DNA of 64,000 nt, from the NCBI GenBank assembly GCA_024919215.1, contig CP103437.1, positions 1,116,001-1,180,000 on the forward strand. The letters run 5' to 3'. Origin of the DNA: Methylophilaceae bacterium LSUCC0665. GTDB taxonomy: Bacteria > Pseudomonadota > Gammaproteobacteria > Burkholderiales > Methylophilaceae. Position numbers and translations under genes: made by a program. Below, one piece after another: positions 30,251-39,020 of this stretch (the first letter of the stretch is position 1; every line of letters starts with the position of its first letter). The notes below the pieces were generated by a model, which did not search any database, was not told the origin of the DNA, and worked only from the letters and a program-made list of their open reading frames with translations.

Positions 30251-31582
30251 TTAAATTCCATAAGCCTTTCTCAATAATGTGATTGGGTGTTCTGGATTTG
30301 TGCCATTGTTTAAAACATGGCCTATATGATGGCCTGCCATGGCGCAATCACTTCCGTAATGATTCGGCTCGTTTTGTTTAATTTTATTCACAACGGGTCT
30401 TACAATTTTTACTGAAAATTCATGAGATTCTTTTTTTACAGCATACGTGCCATCATGGCCAGAACATCGCTCTATAATTTGTACTTCTGTATCAGGAATC
30501 TTGGATAATGTTTCTTTGGTTTTGGGTCCTATATTTTGAACTCTCTGATGGCATGATGCTTGGTAGGAAACCTTCCCAAGACTATTTTTAAAATCCTTAA
30601 TAAATTTATCTTCTTTATCTCTAAGCATTAAATATTCAAATGGATCATAAAAAGCATTTTTCACTTTAATCACATCTGGTTCATTTGGAAACATCAATGG
30701 TAATTCTTGTTTAAACATTAAAACACATGATGGTATTAATGAAGTCAAATCCCATCCCTCATCAACAAGTTTTGATAAGATTGGAATATTAATATTTTTG
30801 GCTTTTTCTACTTCCTTTAAGTTTCCTAATTCTAATTTTGGTATTGAACAACATACTTCTTTATCTGTTAATTTAACAAGAATATTATTGTGTTCAAAAA
30901 CTTTAAAAAAATCCTCCCCGGGTCCAGGTTCGTTTTTATTCATAAAGCATGTAGCAAATAAAGCAATTTTTCCAGATGTTTTTCCAACTTTTTCTGGAAT
31001 AAGACTCGATTCATAGCCCTTCAATCTTTTTCTGAGGGTATTACTTTCAAATTTTGGGAGCCAAGCCTTTGCGTGGATGCCTGTGATCAACTCAAGAAGC
31101 TTTCTAAAAATACTAATCTTATTAACAATATTTACTGTTTGGGCAATAATTGGGATGCCAGCAAATTTTCCAACCGTGTCCGTGCTCGTTAAAACCCTAT
31201 CACGAAGTTTTGAATCTCCCTTTTCATAATAAACAGCTTTTGCTCTTAGCATTAAATGGGGGAAATCAACATTCCATTCATGAGGTGGGACGTAAGGGCA
31301 TTTTGTCATGTAACACAAATCACACAGATAACATTGCTCAACTACCTTTTTGTAGTCTGATTTAGCAACTCCATCAACCTCCATTGTTTTAGATTCATCA
31401 ACTAAATCAAATAAGGTTGGAAAAGAGTTGCATAAGGTGACGCAGCGACGACAGCCATGACAAATGTCATACACGCGCTCTAATTCCAGGTTAAGAAGAT
31501 CCTCATTATAAAAATCAGGATTCTTCCAATCAATAGGATGCCTGGTTGGGGCCTCTAAGTTTCCCTCTTTTGGTGTGTCCAT
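30251..31582 (-). CDS. Two-cluster Fe-S oxidoreductase (GlpC/HdrD-like)
   Basis: The 443-aa protein has two 4Fe-4S ferredoxin-type motifs near the N-terminus: C41, C44, C47, C51 and C84, C87, C90, C95. These are followed by a middle region and two degenerate cysteine-rich (CCG-like) domains with KEVCCSIPKLELGN, SYQASCHQRVQNIGPK, RCSGHDGTYAVKKE and GSDCAMAGHHIGH. This layout is that of electron-transfer subunits such as GlpC, GlcF and HdrD. No flavin subunit is adjacent, so it is not a normal glycolate or glycerol-3-phosphate dehydrogenase. It probably passes electrons to or from the neighbouring rubrerythrin; that is inference. Confidence 0.85.
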   Translation of the reverse strand: MDTPKEGNLEAPTRHPIDWKNPDFYNEDLLNLELERVYDICHGCRRCVTLCNSFPTLFDLVDESKTMEVDGVAKSDYKKVVEQCYLCDLCYMTKCPYVPPHEWNVDFPHLMLRAKAVYYEKGDSKLRDRVLTSTDTVGKFAGIPIIAQTVNIVNKISIFRKLLELITGIHAKAWLPKFESNTLRKRLKGYESSLIPEKVGKTSGKIALFATCFMNKNEPGPGEDFFKVFEHNNILVKLTDKEVCCSIPKLELGNLKEVEKAKNINIPILSKLVDEGWDLTSLIPSCVLMFKQELPLMFPNEPDVIKVKNAFYDPFEYLMLRDKEDKFIKDFKNSLGKVSYQASCHQRVQNIGPKTKETLSKIPDTEVQIIERCSGHDGTYAVKKESHEFSVKIVRPVVNKIKQNEPNHYGSDCAMAGHHIGHVLNNGTNPEHPITLLRKAYGI

Positions 31583-31614
31583 GTTGATCTATGCTAAATG
31601 AAATCTAACACGGT

Positions 31615-32031
31615 CTAAGCAAGCTCGTTTAATGCCTTCTCGTATCGATTCGCATGTGATCTTTCTGCTTTAGCAAGAGTTTCAAACCAATCAGCAATTT
31701 CATCAAACCCCTCATCGCGTGCTGTTTTTGCCATACCAGGATACATGTCAGTGTACTCATGAGTCTCTCCAGCAACAGCGGCCTTGAGATTATCCTCAGT
31801 GCTACCGATGGGAAGTCCTGTTGCAGGATCGCCACATTCTTCTAAAAATTCAAGATGTCCATGTGCATGACCTGTTTCACCCTCAGCTGTAGATCTAAAA
31901 AGAGCTGCAACATCATTAAAACCTTCTACATCTGCTTTAGCTGCAAAATATAGATAACGACGATTAGCCTGAGATTCTCCAGCAAATGCATCTTTTAAAT
32001 TTTGTTCAGTTTTACTTCCTTTTAAAGCCAT
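31615..32031 (-). CDS. Rubrerythrin-like diiron protein without rubredoxin domain
   Basis: The 138-aa four-helix protein carries the diiron ligands expected of rubrerythrin: E19, E52 with H55 (EGETGHA), E89 and E92 (GETHEY), and E123 with H126 (AERSHA). The C-terminal rubredoxin domain of classic rubrerythrins is missing, so electrons must come from a partner, plausibly the Fe-S protein 32 bp downstream. Known rubrerythrins reduce hydrogen peroxide. A strong AGGAG site precedes the ATG. Confidence 0.9.
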   Translation of the reverse strand: MALKGSKTEQNLKDAFAGESQANRRYLYFAAKADVEGFNDVAALFRSTAEGETGHAHGHLEFLEECGDPATGLPIGSTEDNLKAAVAGETHEYTDMYPGMAKTARDEGFDEIADWFETLAKAERSHANRYEKALNELA

Positions 32032-32113
32032 TTTTCTCTCCTGAAATTATGTTTTAAACTTCAGTATGCCACGAAAAGAGAAAAATGCTTTAATGAAAAT
32101 AATGAAATTAACC

Positions 32114-32710
32114 CTATCTCATAGCTTTTTCAGCTGGAGTCATTGCCTCATCAAACAATGGTCGATTAAACAAGGAATCGGCATATTTCATTAATGGTTT
32201 TGCGCTTGCGGGAAGTTTTATGCCATAGTGATCCAGTCTCCAAAGTAATGGAGCCATTGCCACATCTAGCATTGAATATTCATCATATAAAAGATAAGGT
32301 TGTTTATTTAAAATTGGAACCAACTGAAGTAATCCTTCTGTAATGGTTTTAAGTGCTTTATTTTTTTTTGCACCATCAGTTCCCTCCACATCCATCATAT
32401 GAATAAAAAGTTGATTTTCAAAATCTTTCAAAAAAAGTCTTGCTCGAGCTCGCATAATTGGGTCAGGAGGCATCAACTGAGGGTGAGGAAATCTCTCATC
32501 AATGTATTCATTAATGATATTTGGATCTGTTAGTACTAAGTTGCGCTCTATCAATACTGGAGAATCAACATATGGACTTAATGTTGTCAGCTCCTCTGGT
32601 TTATTATCCATGTCAACATCGATTACCTCGAAGTCCATGCCTTTTTCAAACAATACAATCCTACATCTATGACTTAGAGGATCAGTGGAATGTGAATAAA
32701 GTTTCATCAT
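32114..32710 (-). CDS. sspA: Stringent starvation protein A (GST-fold)
   Basis: SspA is a glutathione-S-transferase-fold protein that binds RNA polymerase and helps survival in stress and stationary phase. The 198-aa product has an N-terminal thioredoxin-like half (MKLYSHSTDPLSHRCRIVLF, DVDMDNKPEELTTLSPY, VLTDPNIINEYIDERFP) and a C-terminal helical half (RARLFLKDFENQLF). It follows petC with a 2-bp gap, the conserved betaproteobacterial petABC-sspA order. The usual partner sspB is not next to it here. Confidence 0.92.
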   Translation of the reverse strand: MMKLYSHSTDPLSHRCRIVLFEKGMDFEVIDVDMDNKPEELTTLSPYVDSPVLIERNLVLTDPNIINEYIDERFPHPQLMPPDPIMRARARLFLKDFENQLFIHMMDVEGTDGAKKNKALKTITEGLLQLVPILNKQPYLLYDEYSMLDVAMAPLLWRLDHYGIKLPASAKPLMKYADSLFNRPLFDEAMTPAEKAMR

Positions 32711-32712
32711 AA

Positions 32713-33417
32713 TTATTTAACGTCTTTCCAAAATTCTTTTTTTAAATTAATTACTAAAATCAGTAGGATTAAGAGAAAACCTATGACGTAGTAACCTATT
32801 TTATGTCGTACTAGTTTTGCTGGCTCTGACATAAAAACCATATAGTTCGTTGTATCCAATACGAACTGATCATATTCCTCAGTTGACAATAAACCGGGCT
32901 TGTTTAATTTTAATTTGTTGTCTTCTAAGTTTTGAATACCTTGAAGCTCCCATAACACATGAGGCATTGCGGCATTTGGATACACCAAGTTATTCCATCC
33001 AAGCTCTCTAGAATCATCTACATAAAATGTTCTTAAGTAGCTATAGATCCAATCTTTACCTCTAGATCTTGCTGTTACAGTTAAATTAGGAGGGTTGGCT
33101 CCAAACCATTTTTTAGCCTCCGAGCTATCCATGCTGATATCCATCAAATCGCCCGTTTTATCTGCAGTGAATAGTAAGTTCTCTTTAATCACATCATCGC
33201 TCAGGCCAATATCAGCCAACCTGTTGTATCTCATGTAATTAGCGCTGTGACAATTTAAACAATAATTAATGAAATTTCTCGCCCCTCGTTGTAGCGACTG
33301 TTCGTCATCTAGATTAATTTTTGCTTTATCTAAATGATAGGAGCCATCAGCCGAAAGTGCCACGCCAGAGTGGAAGCTTACCAAAAGGCTAATTAAAATT
33401 GCTATAAATTTTTTCAT
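32713..33417 (-). CDS. petC: Ubiquinol-cytochrome c reductase, cytochrome c1
   Basis: Cytochrome c1 accepts electrons from the Rieske cluster and passes them to soluble cytochrome c. The 234-aa protein has a signal peptide (MKKFIAILISLLVSFHSGVA), the heme motif C53-L-N-C56-H57, a likely axial methionine in AAMPHVLWELQG, and one C-terminal membrane anchor (residues about 206-226). Heme attachment would use the System II genes at 50-53 kb. The start overlaps petB by 4 bp. Confidence 0.96.
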   Translation of the reverse strand: MKKFIAILISLLVSFHSGVALSADGSYHLDKAKINLDDEQSLQRGARNFINYCLNCHSANYMRYNRLADIGLSDDVIKENLLFTADKTGDLMDISMDSSEAKKWFGANPPNLTVTARSRGKDWIYSYLRTFYVDDSRELGWNNLVYPNAAMPHVLWELQGIQNLEDNKLKLNKPGLLSTEEYDQFVLDTTNYMVFMSEPAKLVRHKIGYYVIGFLLILLILVINLKKEFWKDVK

Positions 33418-34697
33418 TTTTTTGTCACTCTCTTCGGAACCGGTTTTGTCTTATCTTTCTTGCTATACCAAGGCATTAAAATAAAGAAAGCAAAATAGAT
33501 GACGGTGAAAATCCTCGCAACAAATGTTGCCCAATCTAAACCCCCAAGAAGTGGAATAAATTTCGGCATTTGTCCCCACACATTTGATGGGACAGTCCCA
33601 AGATAACCTAAAACTAAAAAGCTAATGACAAAAGCAATGATCCACTTTTTATATAAGCTTCCTTTATACCTGATGGACTTCACTTTGCTTTTATCCAACC
33701 ATGGAACTAAAAAAAGAATTAATACCGCTGAACCCATCGCTGCGACTCCGGGAAATTGGCTATTCAAAATAGGAGGAACGGCACGTAAAATAGAATAAAA
33801 TGGAGTGAAGTACCATACAGGGGCTATATGAGCTGGAGTCACAAGTGGATCTGCTGGAACAAAATTATTATGTTCTAAAAAGTATCCCCCAACCTCAGGC
33901 ATGAAGAAGATAATTGAGGCAAATACAATCAAAAACACAGTAAGGCCAATTAAATCTTTAACCGTATAATAAGGATGAAATGGGATTCCATCTAGAGGTA
34001 TACCAGTTTTCTTATCTTTATTTTCTTTGATTTCAATACCATCAGGATTATTAGAACCTACTGAATGTAACGCAGCCAGATGAAGAAAAATAAGGCCAGC
34101 TAGTGCCAGGGGGAGTGCGATCACATGAAAAGCAAAAAATCTATTGAGTGTTGCATCTGAGACGAGGTAATCGCCCCTAACCCATTCTGCTAAATCTGGA
34201 CCAATAAAAGGAACGGTGGCAAATAGATTAACAATGACCTGAGCTCCCCAATAAGACATCTGACCCCATGGGAGTAAATATCCGAAAAAAGCCTCTGCCA
34301 TGAGTAATAGAAATATTAGCACTCCAAATATCCATAACAATTCTCTAGGCTGTTTGTATGATCCATAAATAAGAGCTCTGAACATGTGCATATAAATGAC
34401 AACAAAAAATAATGACGCCCCTGTTGAGTGCATATACCGAATCACCCAACCAAACGACACATCTCTCATAATGTATTCCACCGAAGCAAATGCATGAAGC
34501 GCATCTGGCTTATAGTGCATGGTGAGAAAAATTCCTGTCAAAATTTGCAGAACAAATAAGACAATAGCTAAAGCTCCAAAAAAATAAAGAAAATTAAAAT
34601 TTTTTGGAGCATAGTACTGAGTCAAGTGATTTTTAATAAAAGATGAGACAGGAAGTCTCTGATCAACCCAGCTCATAAATCCATTATTTTTTTGCAT
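33414..34697 (-). CDS. petB: Ubiquinol-cytochrome c reductase, cytochrome b
   Basis: Cytochrome b carries the two b hemes and both quinone sites of the bc1 complex. The 427-aa protein has about nine hydrophobic segments, histidine ligands in RYMHSTGASLFFVVIYMHMF and FAFHVIALPLALAGLIFLHL, and the Qo-site tetrapeptide PVWY (residues 293-296) instead of the classical PEWY. It carries the extra C-terminal helices of bc1-type cytochrome b. It overlaps petA by 1 bp and petC by 4 bp. Confidence 0.97.
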   Translation of the reverse strand: MQKNNGFMSWVDQRLPVSSFIKNHLTQYYAPKNFNFLYFFGALAIVLFVLQILTGIFLTMHYKPDALHAFASVEYIMRDVSFGWVIRYMHSTGASLFFVVIYMHMFRALIYGSYKQPRELLWIFGVLIFLLLMAEAFFGYLLPWGQMSYWGAQVIVNLFATVPFIGPDLAEWVRGDYLVSDATLNRFFAFHVIALPLALAGLIFLHLAALHSVGSNNPDGIEIKENKDKKTGIPLDGIPFHPYYTVKDLIGLTVFLIVFASIIFFMPEVGGYFLEHNNFVPADPLVTPAHIAPVWYFTPFYSILRAVPPILNSQFPGVAAMGSAVLILFLVPWLDKSKVKSIRYKGSLYKKWIIAFVISFLVLGYLGTVPSNVWGQMPKFIPLLGGLDWATFVARIFTVIYFAFFILMPWYSKKDKTKPVPKRVTKK

Positions 34698-35299
34698 TAT
34701 GCTTCATCCTTTGAGTCTTCGCCAATCAAAATAGTACTTTCATTAATATATTTATGAGGAGGAACTACTAAATTTGTCGGCGCAGGAGAGCCCTTATACA
34801 CTCTTCCAGCAAGATCAAATTTTGACCCATGACATGGGCAGAAAAAGCCACCAGACCAATCATCCCCCATATCTCCTTTTGGCTCTATTTTGGCCGATGG
34901 TGAACAGCCAAGATGTGTGCATATGCCAACCACAACTAACATATCAGACTTAATCGAACGTGTTGGGTTTTGACAATACTTAGGTTGTTGTGAGGTGACC
35001 TTAAGATCTGGGTCTGCCAGGTTTTTATCTAACTGGGGAAGTGCTTTAATCATCTCATCAGTTCTATTTAATACCCAAACAGGCTGTCCTCTCCACTCCG
35101 TGGTAATTAACTCACCTTTTTTAATTTTTGAGGTATCAATCTCCACAGAAGCTCCAGCAGCCTTAGCCTTCTCACTTGGAGACATACTTGAAAGAAAGGG
35201 AATTCCAGCTGCCGCTACCCCAAGTCCACCAGTAAGTGCAGTAGCTGTTAACAAAAATTTTCTTCGGTCTTTGTCAAAACCTTTATCTTTTTTCGACAT
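34697..35299 (-). CDS. petA: Ubiquinol-cytochrome c reductase, Rieske iron-sulfur subunit
   Basis: The Rieske protein oxidises ubiquinol at the Qo site. The 200-aa protein has a twin-arginine signal/anchor (DRRKFLLTATALTGG, residues 11-25) and the cluster-binding boxes C127-T-H129-L-G-C132 and C154-P-C156-H157-G-S. It is therefore a Tat substrate, and tatABC lies directly upstream in the same direction. It is the first gene of petABC and has its own promoter. Confidence 0.97.
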   Translation of the reverse strand: MSKKDKGFDKDRRKFLLTATALTGGLGVAAAGIPFLSSMSPSEKAKAAGASVEIDTSKIKKGELITTEWRGQPVWVLNRTDEMIKALPQLDKNLADPDLKVTSQQPKYCQNPTRSIKSDMLVVVGICTHLGCSPSAKIEPKGDMGDDWSGGFFCPCHGSKFDLAGRVYKGSPAPTNLVVPPHKYINESTILIGEDSKDEA

Positions 35300-35340
35300 T
35301 AATTTCCTTTTGAGAAATGTAAATTCAGAATTGAGGGACT

Positions 35341-35370
35341 ATTATACAAAATTTGACTCACTTAATTCAA
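35341..35370 (-). promoter_or_regulatory. Sigma70-like promoter of petABC-sspA
   Basis: On the minus strand TTGAAT (35370-35365) and a perfect TATAAT (35346-35341) are separated by 18 bp, about 40 bases before petA. The gap between tatC and petA is 89 bp. A GGAAA site follows before the ATG. Confidence 0.7.
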
Positions 35371-35388
35371 CCAGTTTGTGAAAGTGGT

Positions 35389-36102
35389 TTATTTTGTAAC
35401 TAACTTAGATAAAATTAAACCTAGCTCAAATAATAAAATCAATGGTAATGCTAAAAATATTTGCGATAAAACGTCGGGTGGTGTAAGTATAGCAGCTAAG
35501 ATAAATGAAAAAACATACAAATAAGGCCGTGCTTTTTTAATCTTAGATATGTTAATAATTTTTAACTTAACCAAAAAAATTACAATAATTGGTATTTGAA
35601 AAGCAATGGTAAATGCAAAAATTAAATTTACTAAAAGTTCTAGATAAAAGTTAATATCAATTTTTAAATTCAATCCATTAGGAGCAAAGTTCATAAAAAA
35701 ATTAATGATTTCAGGAAATACAATATAAAAACAAAATAAGAATGCTGTAAAAATTAAAACAGTGCTGATTAAAAATATTTTTTTTGTAAAACTTTTTTCT
35801 TGCTCATACAAACCTAACTTAATAAAAAACCACAGCTCAGCAATTAAGTAAGGAAAGGTCAAGTAAAACGCTGATAAAAATGAAAGCTTCATAGGTACAA
35901 TAAAAGTTGATAATAATTGTGTAGCAATTATTTCACCGCCAAAAACTTCAAGACCTGCTAATAGAGGATCAGAAAAAAAATCATATATAACTTGATGATT
36001 ATAAAAGAAGAACGAAAAAAATATTGAAAAAACAATAAGCACCCTTAACAGAAGTTTTTTAAAAATAAAAAAATGATCCAGAAAGCTAAATTTATTTTTC
36101 AT
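35389..36102 (-). CDS. tatC: Sec-independent translocase TatC
   Basis: TatC recognises twin-arginine signal peptides and nucleates the folded-protein translocon. From the ATG at 36102 the protein has 237 aa, starting MKNKFSFLDHFFIFKKLLL, with six hydrophobic segments and the family signature ILAAILTPPDVLSQ followed by ALPLILLFELG. The frame continues upstream to a TTG at 36126, which is less likely. It overlaps the end of tatB by 11 bp. Confidence 0.94.
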   Translation of the reverse strand: MKNKFSFLDHFFIFKKLLLRVLIVFSIFFSFFFYNHQVIYDFFSDPLLAGLEVFGGEIIATQLLSTFIVPMKLSFLSAFYLTFPYLIAELWFFIKLGLYEQEKSFTKKIFLISTVLIFTAFLFCFYIVFPEIINFFMNFAPNGLNLKIDINFYLELLVNLIFAFTIAFQIPIIVIFLVKLKIINISKIKKARPYLYVFSFILAAILTPPDVLSQIFLALPLILLFELGLILSKLVTK

Positions 36103-36310
36103 TCTTTGAAAAGATTTCTTTTTCAATTTTTTTTAACTTCTTAAATGTCTCCTCACGAAAAATTTCTTCTTTAACATTAAAAAATAGATGGTTAATTTTT
36201 TTTAAAATTGTTCCAAGATAATGAGAAATTTTTGGAATATTTTTTGGATTAACGAATAATACAAAAACAACGATAACAATAATAAATTCAGAAAAAGATA
36301 TATCAAACAT
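36092..36310 (-). CDS. tatB: Sec-independent translocase TatB (very short)
   Basis: TatB partners TatC in signal recognition. The 72-aa protein has the N-terminal membrane helix (MFDISFSEFIIVIVVFVLFV, with the conserved E8), a hinge written NPKNIPK where GP is usual, and a short amphipathic helix. The long C-terminal region of E. coli TatB (171 aa) is absent. Its start overlaps the tatA stop by one base. Confidence 0.9.
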   Translation of the reverse strand: MFDISFSEFIIVIVVFVLFVNPKNIPKISHYLGTILKKINHLFFNVKEEIFREETFKKLKKIEKEIFSKNEK

Positions 36311-36462
36311 TATTTATCTTTTTTATCCGACTTATCAGACATGCCCTCTTTAAAATTTTTAATAGCTGCTCCAAGATCTTTACCAATATTTTTTAATCTT
36401 CCAGCACCAAATATAATTAATACAACAACCAAAATAATTAGTAATTCTTTAAAACCTGGCAT
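36310..36462 (-). CDS. tatA: Sec-independent translocase TatA (50 aa)
   Basis: TatA oligomerises to form the translocation pore. The 50-aa frame starts MPGFKELLIILVVVLIIFGA, followed by GRLKNIGKDLGAAIKNFKEG and a charged tail DKSDKKDK. This gives one membrane helix, the FG hinge and the amphipathic helix. The tail is much shorter than in E. coli (89 aa). A GGAGA site lies upstream of the ATG at 36462 and the stop codon overlaps the tatB start (TAATG). Confidence 0.93.
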   Translation of the reverse strand: MPGFKELLIILVVVLIIFGAGRLKNIGKDLGAAIKNFKEGMSDKSDKKDK

Positions 36463-36473
36463 TCTCAATCTCC

Positions 36474-36815
36474 TTATATTTTTTTGAGCTGACTGCTACC
36501 ACCATACACATGGAAGTGTATATGAAACACTTCTTGACCTCCGCTGGCGCCAGAATTAATCATCGTCCTAAAGCCATCCAAACCGTTCTCTCTGGCAAGC
36601 TTAGTTCCAAGCATAAGCATCCTGCCAAAAATTCCTGAATCAATTCCATCTTTTTCAGCAGAGATTAGGTTTTCAATATGTTGTTTAGGAATAATCAAGA
36701 TATGGACTTTGTCTATTGGCTTAATATCATTAAAAGCTAAAAATTCATTATCTTCATATACGATAGTTGCGGGAATTTCTTTATTGATAATTTTGCAAAA
36801 AATACATGAAGTCAT
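36474..36815 (-). CDS. HIT family nucleotide-binding protein (HinT-like)
   Basis: HIT proteins hydrolyse nucleoside phosphoramidates. The 113-aa product has CIFCKIINKEIPATIVYED at the N-terminus, the LIIPKQHIENL segment, and the catalytic histidine triad HIHFHVYGG near the C-terminus. The ATG at 36815 follows an AGGAGT site and overlaps the hisE stop (TGATG). A HIT gene after hisE and before tatA is a common betaproteobacterial arrangement. Confidence 0.92.
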   Translation of the reverse strand: MTSCIFCKIINKEIPATIVYEDNEFLAFNDIKPIDKVHILIIPKQHIENLISAEKDGIDSGIFGRMLMLGTKLARENGLDGFRTMINSGASGGQEVFHIHFHVYGGSSQLKKI

Positions 36816-37129
36816 CACTTACTCCTGTTTGCTTTTTCCTCTAATCCAGACATACTAGATCTTCTCTCAAGCTCTTCAACAACCTCTTTTAAGCTGATTG
36901 ATTTTTCTGATAACAACACGAGAAGGTGATAAAGAACATCAGCTGTCTCATTTATTATGTTGTTCCTATTATTTTGATTGGACGCAATAATTAGCTCAAT
37001 TGATTCCTCGCCAAATTTTTTTTGAATCTCTTCAATTCCTTGAGAAAATAGTTTCGCTGTGTAAGAAAGTGACGGGTCACTATCTTTTTTGCTTTGTATT
37101 AATTGTTGTAATTGCTCCAGCTCATTCAT
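36815..37129 (-). CDS. hisE: Phosphoribosyl-ATP pyrophosphatase
   Basis: HisE catalyses the second step of histidine synthesis, removing pyrophosphate from PR-ATP. The 104-aa helical protein shows SYTAKLFSQGIEEIQKKFGE, EESIELIIA with the metal-binding glutamates, and NETADVLYHLLVLL. HisE and HisI are separate genes here rather than fused. It starts 4 bp after hisI. Confidence 0.94.
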   Translation of the reverse strand: MNELEQLQQLIQSKKDSDPSLSYTAKLFSQGIEEIQKKFGEESIELIIASNQNNRNNIINETADVLYHLLVLLSEKSISLKEVVEELERRSSMSGLEEKANRSK

Positions 37130-37133
37130 GGCT

Positions 37134-37523
37134 TTATTTCTTATAAATTAAATTTGGGTCTTTCAAAACTTCTTCAACAATATTTATTGTATCTCCATTA
37201 TTAGCAATTTCATTATAAAAACATGAATTTCTTCCTGTATGACATGATATGCCGCCCTTTACATTAACCCTAACGAGTAATGAATCAAAGTCACAATCTA
37301 AAAAAATGCTAACCACGTCATGAAAATTACCTGACTCTTCTCCCTTAAGCCAAATCTTATTCCTAGATCGGGAATAAAAATAACATTGTTTAGCTTCAAT
37401 AGTCTTTGATAATGCTTCTTTATTCATCCAAGCCATCATGACAACCTTCATCGTATTATTGTCCTGAAGTATGGCGGGCACCAAACCCTGATCATTCCAT
37501 TTTATTTGATCAAACACATTCAT
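37134..37523 (-). CDS. hisI: Phosphoribosyl-AMP cyclohydrolase
   Basis: HisI opens the adenine ring of PR-AMP, step three of histidine synthesis. The 129-aa product has AWMNKEALSKTIE, YFYSRSRNKIWLKGEESGN, the metal-binding DCDFDSLLVRV and the zinc cysteine in CHTGRNSCF. Of two adjacent ATGs I choose 37523, which is better spaced from GAGG; 37526 is also possible. It overlaps the hisF stop. Confidence 0.94.
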   Translation of the reverse strand: MNVFDQIKWNDQGLVPAILQDNNTMKVVMMAWMNKEALSKTIEAKQCYFYSRSRNKIWLKGEESGNFHDVVSIFLDCDFDSLLVRVNVKGGISCHTGRNSCFYNEIANNGDTINIVEEVLKDPNLIYKK

Positions 37524-38275
37524 CATCTAACCTCAATCTTTTTTTGACGCATATAATTTTTAGCTTCCGTTATAGTGTATTCACCAAAATGAAATATGCT
37601 GGCTGCTAAAACTGCATCGGCTTTACCTTCTATTATGCCATCAACAAGATGATCTAAATTGCCAACACCACCGGAGGCAATAATTGGAACATCCACTTCT
37701 GATGAAATGGCAGCATTCAATTCATTGTCAAAACCAGATTTGGTTCCATCTTTATCCATACTGGTTATTAGCAATTCACCCGCACCTCTTCTCACCATCT
37801 CTTTTGCCCATGAAATAGCATTTAAACCTGTTGGATTTCGGCCACCGTGAGTAAAAATCTCCCAATCGTTTCCAGTTTTTTTTGCATCAATGGCTACAAC
37901 AATACATTGAGAACCAAACCTTTCCGCTGCATTGGATACAAGTGATGGGTTATTTATTGCTGCAGTATTAATGCTGACCTTATCTGCTCCCGCATTTAAA
38001 AGTCTCCTTATATCATTGACAGCCCTGACCCCTCCACCGACTGTTAAAGGAATAAATACCTGTTCGGCAACACGCTCAATAATTCCAAGAATCAAATCTC
38101 TATTATCTGAACTTGCAGTGATATCAAGAAATGTTAATTCATCAGCACCTTGGTCATTATATTTTTTTGCGATTTCTACCGGATCGCCAGCATCAATCAA
38201 GTCGACAAAATTAATGCCCTTAACAACTCGGCCATTTGTAACATCAAGACAAGGAATAATTCTTTTCGCTAACAA
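37523..38275 (-). CDS. hisF: Imidazole glycerol phosphate synthase, cyclase subunit
   Basis: HisF, with HisH, makes imidazole glycerol phosphate and AICAR. The 250-aa TIM barrel has the catalytic aspartates in [14 protein letters not shown] (D11) and VVAIDAKK, plus phosphate-binding loops LTVGGGVR and IIASGGVGN. It lies 4 bp after hisA. Length is normal. Confidence 0.97.
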   Translation of the reverse strand: MLAKRIIPCLDVTNGRVVKGINFVDLIDAGDPVEIAKKYNDQGADELTFLDITASSDNRDLILGIIERVAEQVFIPLTVGGGVRAVNDIRRLLNAGADKVSINTAAINNPSLVSNAAERFGSQCIVVAIDAKKTGNDWEIFTHGGRNPTGLNAISWAKEMVRRGAGELLITSMDKDGTKSGFDNELNAAISSEVDVPIIASGGVGNLDHLVDGIIEGKADAVLAASIFHFGEYTITEAKNYMRQKKIEVR

Positions 38276-38279
38276 TATT

Positions 38280-39017
38280 TTATCCCGTCAGTTGCTCAGC
38301 TAGTTTATTGGCTTCACTAAAATCAAGGGTCCCCTCATATATTGATCTTCCCGCAATCACTCCTTTAATTCCAACGTTAGCTACTGCACATAAATTTTCG
38401 ATATCTTTAATGTTTGATAATCCTCCGCTAGCAATAATTGGGACATTTCCTCGCTCGGCTAACTCAACTGTTGCATCAATATTGATTCCTTCTAACATGC
38501 CATCCCGTCCAATATCTGTATAAATTATAGAAGCCACTCCATAATCCTCAAATTTTTCAGCCATCTCAAATACCGTATGGCCTGTCATCTTAGCCCACCC
38601 ATTAATTGCCACTTCACCATTTTTTGCATCTAACCCAACAATAATTTGTCCTGGAAATGCAAAGCATGCCTCATGCAAGAAACCTGGGTTAGTTATTGCG
38701 GCTGTACCGATAATGACTGAATCAATCCCTGCATTAATTAAACTCTCAACGGTATCTAAATTTCTGATGCCGCCTCCAAGCTGAATGGGGATTTCTCCCA
38801 TCTCTTGGATTACTTCACGAATCACTGGTAAATTTTTTTGTTGGCCCGCAAAAGCTCCATCCAAGTCAACTAAATGAAGTCTTTTAGCGCCCTTTAATTT
38901 CCAGTGGGCAGCCATTTCTGCAGGATGTTCTGAAAATATGGTTGCCTGGTCCATTAAGCCCTGTTTAAGACGAACACACTTACCTTCTTTTAGATCAATC
39001 GCAGGAATTACTTGCAT
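38280..39017 (-). CDS. hisA: ProFAR isomerase
   Basis: HisA converts ProFAR to PRFAR, step four of histidine synthesis. The 245-aa TIM barrel starts [20 protein letters not shown] with the catalytic Asp, has [18 protein letters not shown] and [13 protein letters not shown], and the second phosphate loop IIASGGLSN. It lies 3 bp after hisH. It is homologous to hisF but clearly HisA by its signature residues. Confidence 0.97.
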   Translation of the reverse strand: MQVIPAIDLKEGKCVRLKQGLMDQATIFSEHPAEMAAHWKLKGAKRLHLVDLDGAFAGQQKNLPVIREVIQEMGEIPIQLGGGIRNLDTVESLINAGIDSVIIGTAAITNPGFLHEACFAFPGQIIVGLDAKNGEVAINGWAKMTGHTVFEMAEKFEDYGVASIIYTDIGRDGMLEGINIDATVELAERGNVPIIASGGLSNIKDIENLCAVANVGIKGVIAGRSIYEGTLDFSEANKLAEQLTG

Positions 39018-39020
39018 AAC

